DNA of 48,737 bases from an uncultured Schlesneria sp. (lineage in GTDB: Bacteria; Planctomycetota; Planctomycetia; Planctomycetales; Planctomycetaceae). Within the stretch, counting starts at the first letter, position 1, and every line of letters starts with the position of its first letter. The stretch spans positions 1 to 48,737 of the forward strand of contig CAILLA010000237.1 in NCBI GenBank assembly GCA_903834925.1, given 5' to 3'. A model generated the notes under the pieces. That model had not been told where the DNA came from and made no database searches. It was given only the letters and a program-made list of their open reading frames with translations. The translations under genes and the position numbers were made by a program. Shown here one piece after another: positions 8,403 to 16,494 of this stretch.

Positions 8403-9488
8403 TTATGGCGAAACGTCTCTGTCTACCTGGATCTGATGTGCGCGTATCATTTCGTCAACCAAATCATATTGGTTATCGCGAAGAGTGAGCGTCGTCGTCA
8501 TATGAAAAAAATTTTTCGGTTTTGGACTAGCCCACCAATTTGGGATTCCGAAATTGCCAGCGCGAAAGAGATCCCAACTCGTCTCAATCGACATGAAATG
8601 TTCGACTTTAAGTCGCCATCCATGTGGAATTTGAAGGGACTTCTCCGGTCCAAATTCGACTGGTTCGATTGTTGACCTTATCGCATCCGAATACGTTTCT
8701 GCCGACGTTTCCGTTTGCCCAAGTTGATATTCCACGGCGGCTCTCAAGAGCAGAATTTCCGGTACGATATACGTCTCAGGGGTTTGCCAAACTAACGGTT
8801 CATCGAGCAACTTTTGGATATCCTTGAGGGCGAACTCATATCTTTCTGTTCGTGCTTTTACCCACGCGCGACAAGCAAGGATATTTCGTTCGATATTCTT
8901 GAGGTTTGCGACAGTCACTTTTGAATTTGGATTCATGACCTGCGCAGGATCTGAGGGCGTTCCACCCATGTCATGCCAGAACTCCTCGGCCTTTTTGAGT
9001 CCAGCGTCAGCCAGTTGATTCGCCTCGTCCCATTTCTCACAGACGATCGCGGCCCGAATCATCCCCTGGCTATCCCCCGAGAATGGGTAAATCAATCCTG
9101 AAGGTGAAATGGTCTGGTTGCGACGACCATCGACAGTTTGTCGCTGGCGGTCAAGTTGTGTGCTGAGGTCAGCGACTGCCTGCTCGAGCAACTTTTTGTC
9201 CTTCAGTGCGGCGGCACCGGACATTCGCAGTTTCGCGGGGACAACCAGCATATACGATTTCTCAATAAAGCGGTCGGCCGTAAACTGGCGTCCAAATTCT
9301 TCAAGCCTCTCAACCCCCTTTCGGGCATCGTGAGTCGCCATCACTCGCGCCACATCGACGTAAAGCCTCGCATGGTACAGCGCGTGGTGCTGAAGACTGA
9401 TCAGAGCGATTGAGACAGCACTTCCGATAACGAACCCGATGGTACGTCCCCTGTGTGAAGGGGCCATAATTGAATCGCATTCGGTCAC
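8403..9488 (-). CDS. Membrane-anchored helical-repeat protein
   Basis: A 361-residue protein with one N-terminal membrane anchor (about residues 17-32, IGFVIGSAVSIALISL) followed by a long helical domain. The stretches EQAVADLSTQLDRQRQ, DEANQLADAGLKKAEEF, EFALKDIQKLLDEPL and LLLRAAVEYQLGQTETSAETYSDAI look like degenerate tetratricopeptide pairs. The domain should be periplasmic. The GTG start is supported by GGAG at correct spacing and overlaps the stop of the upstream gene as GTGA, showing coupling. I do not recognise the family. Its place in an operon with three small membrane proteins suggests a joint membrane complex, which is inference. Confidence 0.65.
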   Translation of the reverse strand: MTECDSIMAPSHRGRTIGFVIGSAVSIALISLQHHALYHARLYVDVARVMATHDARKGVERLEEFGRQFTADRFIEKSYMLVVPAKLRMSGAAALKDKKLLEQAVADLSTQLDRQRQTVDGRRNQTISPSGLIYPFSGDSQGMIRAAIVCEKWDEANQLADAGLKKAEEFWHDMGGTPSDPAQVMNPNSKVTVANLKNIERNILACRAWVKARTERYEFALKDIQKLLDEPLVWQTPETYIVPEILLLRAAVEYQLGQTETSAETYSDAIRSTIEPVEFGPEKSLQIPHGWRLKVEHFMSIETSWDLFRAGNFGIPNWWASPKPKNFFHMTTTLTLRDNQYDLVDEMIRAHQIQVDRDVSP

Positions 9489-9937
9489 AAATCGTCTCCA
9501 TCAGGCAGTCCTTGGTTTCGTCTCGGCGGCGGAACCGCCCTGCCCTGCTCCTCGTCCACCAGGAATCGAGGAATGGAACTGCTTCCAGGTCCGAAAGCCG
9601 CGAAAAGAATCATTCCCCACGCTGCTGCATAGAAGGATGAGTAAATCAGTGCAGTGATCAGGCCGAACCACCAGTTGACAGAAGCATAAAAGCGATTGGA
9701 TTGGGCCAGTTCCCAAAGGGATGATCTGAAGAAAAGGCTGACGGCGATGGTCAACACGGCAAGCACGACGATGCGGGCGACAAACATTCCGATTGCCAAT
9801 CCGACCAACCTGGCTTCTCTTGGACGAGACGAATTCAGACGCTTTCGGCATATGATCGCTCCGGTAATCAGTACCAGCGTCAACAGGGCTCCTGAAATTG
9901 CATCAGTAATCTCCAATGTGCGAATCAAATTCAACAT
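9485..9937 (-). CDS. Hypothetical membrane protein
   Basis: A 150-residue protein starting MLNLIRTLEITDAISGALLT, with hydrophobic segments at about 13-32, 46-68 (GLAIGMFVARIVVLAVLTIA) and 88-116 (NWWFGLITALIYSSFYAAAW). The C-terminal 35 residues are polar and proline/arginine-rich. The ATG at 9937 is chosen over an upstream TTG because AAAGG then lies at a plausible distance. The stop overlaps the next gene by GTGA. No family is recognised. It resembles the neighbouring membrane protein upstream in size and topology. Confidence 0.65.
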   Translation of the reverse strand: MLNLIRTLEITDAISGALLTLVLITGAIICRKRLNSSRPREARLVGLAIGMFVARIVVLAVLTIAVSLFFRSSLWELAQSNRFYASVNWWFGLITALIYSSFYAAAWGMILFAAFGPGSSSIPRFLVDEEQGRAVPPPRRNQGLPDGDDL

Positions 9938-9966
9938 GTCGAGACACAACCTTTCAATTGTTGACG

Positions 9967-10329
9967 TCAGACGCGTTGGGAATCGGTGTCGGAATTAACG
10001 TCCTCGACATAGAGTCCGGCCCAGATCGCGGTCGCCCAAATCCCCGCAAACAGAACGTTTCTAATGAAACGTAAGACGCCGCCAGCAACCATGTGTGCCT
10101 GCGTGATACTCGAAAAAACACCAGCCTTCACCAAGCTGCGAAGGATCGGATCGAGGTCAGCGATCTGAGTCGAATAAATCAGCAGTTCAATAACAATCGC
10201 GCCGCCAATCAGGCGGGCCACCAGCGGACGACGAAACCGATTTCGAAAGCACAACCACAGTCCGATCGGTAAAACGACAAGCGATGGCGCCGTTTGCATC
10301 AAAAACATCGTCCAATGGTCATAGCCCAT
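9967..10329 (-). CDS. Hypothetical membrane protein
   Basis: A 120-residue protein from ATG 10329 (MGYDHWTMFLMQTAPSLVVL), with helices at about 12-28, 38-55 (LVARLIGGAIVIELLIYSTQ) and 85-106. The C-terminus is acidic (VEDVNSDTDSQRV). A longer frame begins at 10407, but its first 26 residues are polar and would displace the membrane start. The gene is 29 bases upstream of the next one. It probably opens the four-gene operon and has no recognised relatives. Confidence 0.55.
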   Translation of the reverse strand: MGYDHWTMFLMQTAPSLVVLPIGLWLCFRNRFRRPLVARLIGGAIVIELLIYSTQIADLDPILRSLVKAGVFSSITQAHMVAGGVLRFIRNVLFAGIWATAIWAGLYVEDVNSDTDSQRV

Positions 10330-10418
10330 AGGCAGATCACTCGTGACAGCCAAATCGGTTTTCCTGACAAATTTAACCTTGGATTCAAAAACAAGCGACC
10401 AAGGCATCCAAGTTACAT

Positions 10419-10976
10419 CTATTCGAACAACTGTCCTACCACGATTTCAAAGCCCGGAAGAATATCCGGGAACGTCAATTGGTCAACAGCGTTCAGCACC
10501 ACTGATTCTCGATCAGCATAGAACAAATGCACTCGTTGCGGGTCAGGGTCGACCAAAGCGACCGTAAGGACATCCGCACTCAAATACTCACCGACTTTCT
10601 GGTGGATTTCCTTCCATCGATCGCTTTCAGAACGGATCTCGATGACCAATTCGGGACTGGAGGGCCAATATCCTTTCGGAAGCGGACCCCGCGGAATTCG
10701 ATTGTAACTGTAGAATGCAACATCCGGTCCACGTACGGAATCTGGATTGCGATGAGTGATAACGCCAGGATCTCCCACAACGACTCGGCCCAGCTTATGC
10801 TGTTCAACATACTGTCTGAGCAAAAAGTCGATTCGGCTCATATAAAAGCCGTGCGCAGTGAAAGGCCGGTTCATTTCGACAATCCTTCCACGCACGAGTT
10901 CGGTTAGGCGACCCTCGTCGGGCAGCCGTCCGTATTCCTCCGCAGTCAATAATTTTGGTTCGAGTATCGTCGCCAT
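10419..10976 (-). CDS. Uma2-family putative endonuclease (DUF820)
   Basis: A 185-residue protein of the Uma2/DUF820 group, which has a PD-(D/E)XK nuclease fold and is common in cyanobacteria and planctomycetes. Family landmarks in order: LLTAEEYGRLPDEGRLTELVRGRIVEM, split here as LLTAEEYGRLPDEG and ELVRGRIVEM, then VRGPDVAFYS, PELVIEIRSESDRW with the catalytic Glu, and the downstream Lys and Tyr of KVGEYLSADV. DILPGFEIVVGQLF is the usual C-terminus. The length is typical and the frame intact. The cellular role is not established; some members are thought to derive from mobile-element functions. The gene is divergent from the YitT-type gene. Confidence 0.88.
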   Translation of the reverse strand: MATILEPKLLTAEEYGRLPDEGRLTELVRGRIVEMNRPFTAHGFYMSRIDFLLRQYVEQHKLGRVVVGDPGVITHRNPDSVRGPDVAFYSYNRIPRGPLPKGYWPSSPELVIEIRSESDRWKEIHQKVGEYLSADVLTVALVDPDPQRVHLFYADRESVVLNAVDQLTFPDILPGFEIVVGQLFE

Positions 10977-11315
10977 GCTTACTCCGACGTTCAGCCTCTG
11001 CCTGCCAAAACGATGGATATCCTAACAAATAGACACGACCCCAAGGAAGCACGGCTTTTTTATCAACGTTGGGGCCAGACTTTATTTGGTCTCAAACAGC
11101 GGACGCAATCCCCTGCACCGAAACGTTGGAGTCATTGCATTTCCAATACGAAAACGGACGCATACCGTTTGTGTCGAAAAGTACAGAACACCAAAAGAGC
11201 GAATGAAGAATCCAGTAACTTGGACTGATCACGTTTGGCCCTTCCTAATTCGCTGTTTCACCGCTATACCCACAAAACTCAGGTTTCCGACACTTCGAAG
11301 GACGACTTTGATTTT
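10977..11315. other. Intergenic region, divergent promoters
   Basis: Space between the divergent Uma2-type and YitT-type genes. It must carry both promoters. No strong hairpin, repeat family or additional coding frame was found. Confidence 0.4.
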
Positions 11316-12236
11316 ATGACGCAATCTTCCAGCGAACTTGTGAATGTCGGTGCCAAAGAACTCAAACATGGGACCGGCTCCTCCCCCCTGCACCGGCAAC
11401 TCCGTGAACTGTTAAATTTGGTTCTGATTGTGCTCGGTGTCTTCTCGGCCGCGTTGGGCTTGCATGGCTTCCTGATGTCGAACAATTTCATTGACGGCGG
11501 CGTGACGGGTGTTTCCATGTTATTGGCGAACGTTACCGGACTTTCGCTTTCGGTACTTTTACCCGTTTTTAACCTGCCGTTTATCGCGATGGGCTATCGG
11601 CATATCGGCTTGCAGTTCGCCATCCGAAGCACGTTTGCGATCGGTCTGTTGGCCGTGGTCCTGGCGACCGTCCATTTCCCCGATGTGACTCAGGATCTGG
11701 TTCTAAGCGCTGTCTTCGGCGGTTTCTTTATCGGAGCGGGGATCGGCCTGGCGATTCGCGGTGGAGCGGTTCTCGACGGGACGGAAATCGCCGCGCTTCT
11801 GATCAGCAAGAAAAGTCACCTGCTGAAAGTCGGCGATGTGATCCTGGGGATCAATGTCGTGATCTTTTTCGTGGCGATATTTGTCCTGGGAACGGAAGAG
11901 GCACTCTATTCAATCCTCACCTATATCACGGCCGCAAAGACTCTGGACTTCATCCTCTACGGGATCGAACAATATACGGCCATCTTGATCGTGTCCGAGC
12001 AGAATGCGGCGATTCAACAAAAGATCATGGAAGAGTTGGGACGGGGAGTCACAATCTACAAAGCCCGTGGCGGGAAAAGTGGTGCCGACCAGGAAGTTCT
12101 GTATAGCGTTGTGACTCGACTTGAGATCGGTAAAGTCAAAAACATTATCCAGGAATTTGACCCATCAGCCTTTGTGGTCACTCATCCCCTGTCTGACGTC
12201 CAGGGAGGAATGGTTAAGCGGACAGGCTTACATTGA
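11316..12236 (+). CDS. YitT-family membrane protein
   Basis: A 306-residue inner-membrane protein. After a polar N-terminus (about 1-35) come about six helices, starting with LVLIVLGVFSAALGLHGFL and including the family-typical FIDGGVTGVSMLL and GGAVLDGTEIAALLIS segments. The cytoplasmic C-terminus (from about residue 215) matches the DUF2179 domain: TAILIVSEQNAAIQQKIMEE, RGVTIYKARGG and FVVTHPLSDVQGG. The family is widespread and proposed to transport small molecules, but its substrate is unknown. ATG 11316 is preferred; a TTG 81 bases upstream would add a polar tail. Confidence 0.88.
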   Translation: MTQSSSELVNVGAKELKHGTGSSPLHRQLRELLNLVLIVLGVFSAALGLHGFLMSNNFIDGGVTGVSMLLANVTGLSLSVLLPVFNLPFIAMGYRHIGLQFAIRSTFAIGLLAVVLATVHFPDVTQDLVLSAVFGGFFIGAGIGLAIRGGAVLDGTEIAALLISKKSHLLKVGDVILGINVVIFFVAIFVLGTEEALYSILTYITAAKTLDFILYGIEQYTAILIVSEQNAAIQQKIMEELGRGVTIYKARGGKSGADQEVLYSVVTRLEIGKVKNIIQEFDPSAFVVTHPLSDVQGGMVKRTGLH

Positions 12237-13062
12237 GAAATCCATGAAAAGTCTTAGAGCGTGAGTTGGATCGTACTGAAAATGTTAACGGGTGATCGGG
12301 GGAAGTATTATACCCTGATCTGTGGGATTATTTTCACCTGCCTGTTGATTGCTGAGCACTGCGTCACGTTTTGCGGCGTGATGATGCGAACCACGGGACT
12401 GATCCGCGATGTTCATGTCTTCGGATCATCGCTAGATGTGCTTGATCCGTTCGGTTCCGATGCTGGCAGCATCGGCCACGTAGCCGACGCTGCTAGCGTC
12501 GGAGATCCGCAGCGTCGAGTCATGATTTCAAGTCCAAGAGCCCATTCCGTTTCGGCAATCAAGCAATCGCCTCCTAACGTGCAGCCGCAAAAATTTGACG
12601 TCGCTCCAAAAGTTGCCCATCGTCTTCGAGCCAGATGACGCATGCAAGTCGTTTCCTATCACAGGATCGGACAGCACCCAAATTCAGTAATCTAATTCAA
12701 TGTCGCGCTCTGCGATAAATCCGCCTCTTCGAGTCAGAAAAATAGTGGAAACTTGTTTTGACTGGCCTATAACCAGTCGCGTTAGCGTCATATTCGGTCC
12801 TTTTGCATGTGATCGAACGCAATCAAACTGCTGGTAGCGATTGTGAGCCGACGTCGGCGGAACTTCGGGACACGAAAAGCCATTCTCCTGCCCCTCAATT
12901 TCTTGATCGTATCAATTGAGATCGGGTGAGCGCGTCGAGGGCAAACTGCTCGACCTTGGCGTATGCGGCAGCAGACCGGCTCGAATTCTGAAACGAGCGT
13001 ACGTTTTCCGTTTTTGTATTCGGACTTTTTTCACTTTAAAGAAAAGAAGGCGTGGAATTGAA
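12237..13062. other. Long intergenic region with a palindromic repeat
   Basis: About 0.8 kb between the YitT-type and PEP-CTERM genes. It carries the double palindrome at 12457-12502. An open frame at 12261-12638 runs through that palindrome and has no family features, so it is judged spurious. The stretch 12650-13000 shows nothing recognisable. The promoter of the PEP-CTERM gene should lie near its end. Confidence 0.4.
12457..12502. repeat. Double palindrome, CCGATGCT family (copy 1)
   Basis: Two adjacent palindromes, CCGATGCTGGCAGCATCGG and CCGACGCTGCTAGCGTCGG, separated by CCACGTAG. A second copy with the same layout is at 21029-21074. The unit resembles bacterial REP elements. Confidence 0.7.
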
Positions 13063-13866
13063 ATGGTGAATTTTTCAAGTCGGAAGATTGTTTCCGGAAT
13101 CGTTGCGATAGCCCTTGTTTTATCGTCAAGCGTTGGGATTCAAGCCGGCCTGATTTCGAACGGTGACTTCAGCCAGTTCACGAGCAGCGCCCCAGGAGGG
13201 GGGCCCACGCAGATCAACAACACGAGTACCGGCGGGTACGCCAGTTTAAAAGATTGGACTGTCGGCATAAATCTTGGTGCTCCCTTCACCGTGCTCAACG
13301 CGTACTCTTTCATTACCCAGACTACCGGACCAAATGCGTATACGTTTTACTACCCGACATTACAACCTCACGCCGGCACAATCGGACTCTGGAGTAACCC
13401 TGGAGCAACTCCTTCCGGTCAGCCATATGCTGTGACCCTCGACGGCTATGAGAAAGCCGCGACTCTTTCACAAACTTTGACAGGCCTGACTCCGAACGCG
13501 TCATACAACGTGACTTTCGATTGGGCCGCCGTTCAATACACAACTGCGACGGGACAATTCTCAGAACAATTCCAAGTCTCGTTTGGCAAATCGAGCCAGA
13601 CGACCGCAGTGGAAACGATCGCCAGTAAAGGCCATTCCAACTGGATCTCGGAATCCTTTACATTCAAGGCCGACGCCACCTCAGATACCCTGACGTTCTT
13701 GTCGTTGGGAAGTCCAGCCGGCGTTCCTCCAGTTGGTTTGCTCAGCAACGTCAACGTGGTGGCGACCTCAGTGCCAGAACCCTCAACCATGTTGATGCTT
13801 GGACTTGGCGGGCTTTGCATCGTCGGCGTTAAGCTTCGACGGAACCGTCTTGCAATCGTCGCTTGA
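13063..13866 (+). CDS. PEP-CTERM sorted exported protein
   Basis: A 267-residue secreted protein. The signal peptide is about residues 1-29 (SGIVAIALVLSSSVGIQA, then GLISNGDF). The mature part is Gly/Ser/Thr-rich and mostly beta: GLISNGDFSQF, GTIGLWSNPG, TLSQTLTGLTPNASYNVTFDWA and WISESFTFKADATSDTLTFLS resemble the carbohydrate-binding-like fold of the choice-of-anchor C/DUF642-like proteins. The C-terminus is a full PEP-CTERM tripartite signal: VPEPSTM, the hydrophobic LMLGLGGLCIVGV and the basic KLRRNR, recognised by exosortase for surface sorting. No exosortase gene lies in the window. The ATG at 13063 is chosen because the signal peptide begins there. Confidence 0.9.
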   Translation: MVNFSSRKIVSGIVAIALVLSSSVGIQAGLISNGDFSQFTSSAPGGGPTQINNTSTGGYASLKDWTVGINLGAPFTVLNAYSFITQTTGPNAYTFYYPTLQPHAGTIGLWSNPGATPSGQPYAVTLDGYEKAATLSQTLTGLTPNASYNVTFDWAAVQYTTATGQFSEQFQVSFGKSSQTTAVETIASKGHSNWISESFTFKADATSDTLTFLSLGSPAGVPPVGLLSNVNVVATSVPEPSTMLMLGLGGLCIVGVKLRRNRLAIVA

Positions 13867-13892
13867 TTTCCCCGCACCTCGGATCACGAACT

Positions 13893-14426
13893 TTAATTTG
13901 CTTTCGGCAATGGCGACTGGGGTTTGACATTGATTTCGGAAGATGAGCGTTCCGCCGTCGAATCGGTCGCTTTCGAGCTATTGCCGACGCCATTTCGTAT
14001 TGTCCGTTTATCAGAATTGACCGAATTGATTGGGCCTGACTTCGGTTCGACATTGGCGGATCGGGTCTTCGTCGTCAGCAATGGTTCTGTTTCCGGCTCT
14101 GTTTTTTCCGTCTGAGGTTTCGTTTTCGTGATTTGAGCCGGCGATTGACTGGCCGGCCCATTCTCGGTGAGGCGAATCTGGTCACCAGGAACGAGCCAGT
14201 GCAGTCGTTTTGGCTTTGTATGACCGAATGGACCACCAACAAAAATCGAAGCTGCATCCCGGACTTCGATCAACCACCGTCCGGCGATTTTACGGATCAC
14301 CGCATGCTTGGGCATTACAGTTGAGTCGTCAAAAGCCACTGTACAACTGCGGTCACTCCCGATCGTGATGTTTTCCACATCGATCTCAATCGCAGGGCGT
14401 CCGGTAATGGCGAGCTTAATAGGCAC
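13893..14426 (-). CDS. FHA-domain protein
   Basis: A 177-residue protein. Residues 1-90 match a forkhead-associated phosphothreonine-binding domain: IEIDVENITIGSDRSCTVAF, MPKHAVIRKIAGRWLIEV and FVGGPFGHT. The conserved Ser of the usual SxxH motif is replaced (MPKH), so phosphopeptide binding is uncertain. Residues 95-177 are low-complexity and rich in Lys/Thr/Ser/Pro. The GTG at 14426 lies in the second copy of a 23-bp tandem duplication; the first copy carries a similar GTG that leads out of frame. The gene follows the Hsp70 gene by 24 bases. This suggests co-transcription and a shared signalling or chaperone role. Confidence 0.75.
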   Translation of the reverse strand: MPIKLAITGRPAIEIDVENITIGSDRSCTVAFDDSTVMPKHAVIRKIAGRWLIEVRDAASIFVGGPFGHTKPKRLHWLVPGDQIRLTENGPASQSPAQITKTKPQTEKTEPETEPLLTTKTRSANVEPKSGPINSVNSDKRTIRNGVGNSSKATDSTAERSSSEINVKPQSPLPKAN

Positions 14427-14451
14427 GTAATGGCGAGCTTAATAGGCACGT
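14404..14451. repeat. 23-bp tandem duplication at the FHA gene start
   Basis: Two perfect copies of a 23-bp unit containing TGGCGAGCTTAATAGGCACG lie head to tail between the Hsp70 stop and the FHA start. Each copy contains a GTG followed by codons for PIKLAI on the minus strand. Because 23 is not a multiple of three, only the copy proximal to the FHA gene is in frame. Confidence 0.85.
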
Positions 14452-16007
14452 CATGATTTCCCTCGATCCGCGTTCAATCGTTGATCCCACTCCTTGAGTT
14501 TTTCCTCGTTGAGCCCTGACGCCCGTTCAATCGCGAGAACCGCCTTTCGTTGAAGCTCAGGCAGCCTCGCTTCCACTTTCAGCATTCCATTTTCTTTGTA
14601 CGTGAAAAGCACTTCGACGGTCGTTTTTGCGGGAAGATCCGGCGGAAGATCCTGAATCAGACATCGACCGATCGGAGTGGCATTTCGACCGGCCGAGTCA
14701 CCCCCTTCAATGATGTTGATGGCAATGTCTTTCTGACCGGCTCGCGACGTCCGAAAACGTTTTCCTTTCGTAATCGGAAGAACGGAATTCCTCGGGATAA
14801 TCACGGAATTGACAGGACGACCCGTTGCTGGGTCCTTTGAAAGAACTCCCAGATCGTGTGAGCTTACGTTACGAACACGCATGGCTGGTTTCGACGCCGT
14901 GGTTGTGGTTGCGTTTTCCTTCGATAAGACCAGGCCCGCGTAAAGCGCTGCCCCATGCGCAACCGCCTCGTCTGGCGAGAGCGATCGATCAACTTTCTTT
15001 CCGGATTCTTCTTCGAGAATCTTTTGCACCATCGGCATACGACTGGAACCACCCACAAGCAACAGCCGAGTCACATCCTTCCATTCCTTCTTCGCTTCTG
15101 TCAGCACACTGCGAATCGTGAAGCGAGTTCTTTCGAGCAGATCGGCGGTCATCTCCTCAAATTGCGTCCGAGTAATCGGCAGCCGCAGGCCCTGCCCTAC
15201 ATGTTCAAAGCTGATCGTCAGTTGTTCGCGAGCCGATAAGGCTCGTTTGGTATCCTCTGCTTCTTTTAACACTTTGTGCAGGCCCGCTGCATCGTTACGC
15301 GGGTCGAACCCGTGGTGCTTTTCTTTAAACTTCTCGCAAATGTAATCCGCGAGCCGACGGTCCCAGTCGATTCCCCCCAGGTACACATCGCCACCCGTTG
15401 CAATCGCGGTAAAGTCGGTTCCCTCAATTTCCATCAGAGTAACGTCGAAGGTACCGCCGCCAAGGTCATAGACCAGGATCGTTTCCTTGTCGCGAGCCCG
15501 GCCTTTGGCGTCGAGAAATCCAATCTGATGCCCGAACGCGATTGCCGCCGCAGTCGGCTCGTTGATGATGTCGAGAATCTGCAGTCCCGCAAGTTGTGCG
15601 GCATCTTGAGTTGCTTTTCGCCGGGGTTCGTTGAAGAACGCCGGAACCGTGACGACCGCTTTCTGGATGGGTCCCAGTTTGAGTTCCGCATCCCGCTTCA
15701 ACTTTTCGAGGATCAGAGATTGAATGACTTCGGGGGGCAAATTCTCGCCCCCCACTTTCTTCGAATAGAACATGCTCCCCATGTCGCGTTTGGCAAAAGC
15801 GGCAATCCGATCCGGCTCCATCGACGCCGCTTTAACCGCCTCTTTTCCGACAACAGTCGACGAGCCATCGAACAGAACGACGCTCGGCGTAATCAAATCC
15901 CCTTCCGCATTGGGAATCGTGCAAGGACGCCCGGTCGGGTCGAGATAAGCCACCACGGAAAATGTCGTACCCAAGTCAATTCCAACGGGCGTCGTTTGCG
16001 ACGGCAT
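14451..16007 (-). CDS. Hsp70-type chaperone (DnaK-like)
   Basis: A 518-residue Hsp70 ATPase. Nucleotide-binding landmarks: VGIDLGTTFSVVAYLD near the N-terminus (phosphate 1), VVTVPAFFNEPRRKATQDAA split as VVTVPAFFNE and ATQDAAQLAG, then IINEPTAAAIAFG, ILVYDLGGGTFDVTLME (phosphate 2) and LLLVGGSSRMPMVQ. The substrate-binding part is present (HDLGVL, PRNSVLPITK, GRCLIQDLPP) but the helical lid is very short, about 40 residues, against about 100 in canonical DnaK (about 640 residues). This is therefore a specialised paralogue, not the housekeeping chaperone. ATG 16007 gives MPSQTTPVGIDLG; an upstream TTG is unlikely. It is followed by the FHA gene and diverges from the gene with a J-like N-terminus. 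Confidence 0.93.
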   Translation of the reverse strand: MPSQTTPVGIDLGTTFSVVAYLDPTGRPCTIPNAEGDLITPSVVLFDGSSTVVGKEAVKAASMEPDRIAAFAKRDMGSMFYSKKVGGENLPPEVIQSLILEKLKRDAELKLGPIQKAVVTVPAFFNEPRRKATQDAAQLAGLQILDIINEPTAAAIAFGHQIGFLDAKGRARDKETILVYDLGGGTFDVTLMEIEGTDFTAIATGGDVYLGGIDWDRRLADYICEKFKEKHHGFDPRNDAAGLHKVLKEAEDTKRALSAREQLTISFEHVGQGLRLPITRTQFEEMTADLLERTRFTIRSVLTEAKKEWKDVTRLLLVGGSSRMPMVQKILEEESGKKVDRSLSPDEAVAHGAALYAGLVLSKENATTTTASKPAMRVRNVSSHDLGVLSKDPATGRPVNSVIIPRNSVLPITKGKRFRTSRAGQKDIAINIIEGGDSAGRNATPIGRCLIQDLPPDLPAKTTVEVLFTYKENGMLKVEARLPELQRKAVLAIERASGLNEEKLKEWDQRLNADRGKS

Positions 16008-16133
16008 GTTTTTCAACTCACTGTCAGGAAGTGATACCAATCTTTCTGTCTTGAATCTTCTCTCGATTTCATGGATTCGTCCAGTTCGCAGCGAAACAAC
16101 TTGTGTCGATCGCGTTGCAATGCAAACGAAACC

Positions 16134-16177
16134 CCACCCCCTCCACGGGGGTGGTTAACGGGCCTTTGCCCTAGCGG
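16134..16177 (+). repeat. Dispersed repeat, TTAACGGGCC family (copy 2)
   Basis: CCACCCC, a short loop and GGGGTGG form a hairpin, directly followed by the core TTAACGGGCCTTTGCCCTAG shared with copy 1 at 7716-7741. Confidence 0.6.
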
Positions 16178-16212
16178 TTGAAATCAGACTCATTAACTGT
16201 CGACGATCCCTG

Positions 16213-16313
16213 TTGTGCCACTGCATCGGAGTCTTCTCCGACGCAGTGGCTACGCGTTGAAGATTCGTAATTGAAGAGCACTGCGTGACCGAGTACGGTC
16301 ATGCAGTGGCACA
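16213..16313. repeat. Palindromic repeat, GCCACTGCAT family (copy 1)
   Basis: About 100 bases that start TGTGCCACTGCATCGGAGTC and end ATGCAGTGGCACA, an overall inverted repeat. Inside lie two smaller stems: GCCACTGC/GCAGTGGC and GACCGAGTACGGTC. A near-identical layout is at 45348-45437, and the right half recurs at 40348-40393. Confidence 0.75.
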
Positions 16314-16372
16314 GCCTTTCTCGGCTACTCCTGTTTTTAGTGAACCAGCTACAACTGCAGGCTGGCTGTTCT

Positions 16373-16468
16373 GGGGTCGGGTGTCAAAATTTCAAAATTG
16401 GCCGACAATGCGTTTTTTTTGTAGATTACGGTCCGTTGGCCATTTTTGAAATTTGGACGCCCGACCCC
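16373..16468. repeat. Large imperfect inverted repeat
   Basis: Two 34-base arms (16373-16406 and 16435-16468) match at 30 positions. The outer part is GGGGTCGGG, the inner part TTTCAAAA then TGGCC. The loop of 28 bases contains a run of eight T. It ends 26 bases before the start of the large downstream gene, so a transcript from this side could fold into a long hairpin over its leader. It could also be a miniature transposable element. Confidence 0.7.
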
Positions 16469-16494
16469 CTCGTTATACACCGGTGAGATTCCCC

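Noticed and set aside
12350-12400. A possible further copy of the GCCACTGCAT repeat (AGCACTGCGTCACG)
   Set aside because: Only about ten bases match and no inverted arm was found, so it is within chance similarity.
12261-12638. A 125-codon open frame downstream of the YitT-type gene
   Set aside because: It runs through the double palindrome, has no ribosome site and its translation shows no domain or compositional sign of a protein.
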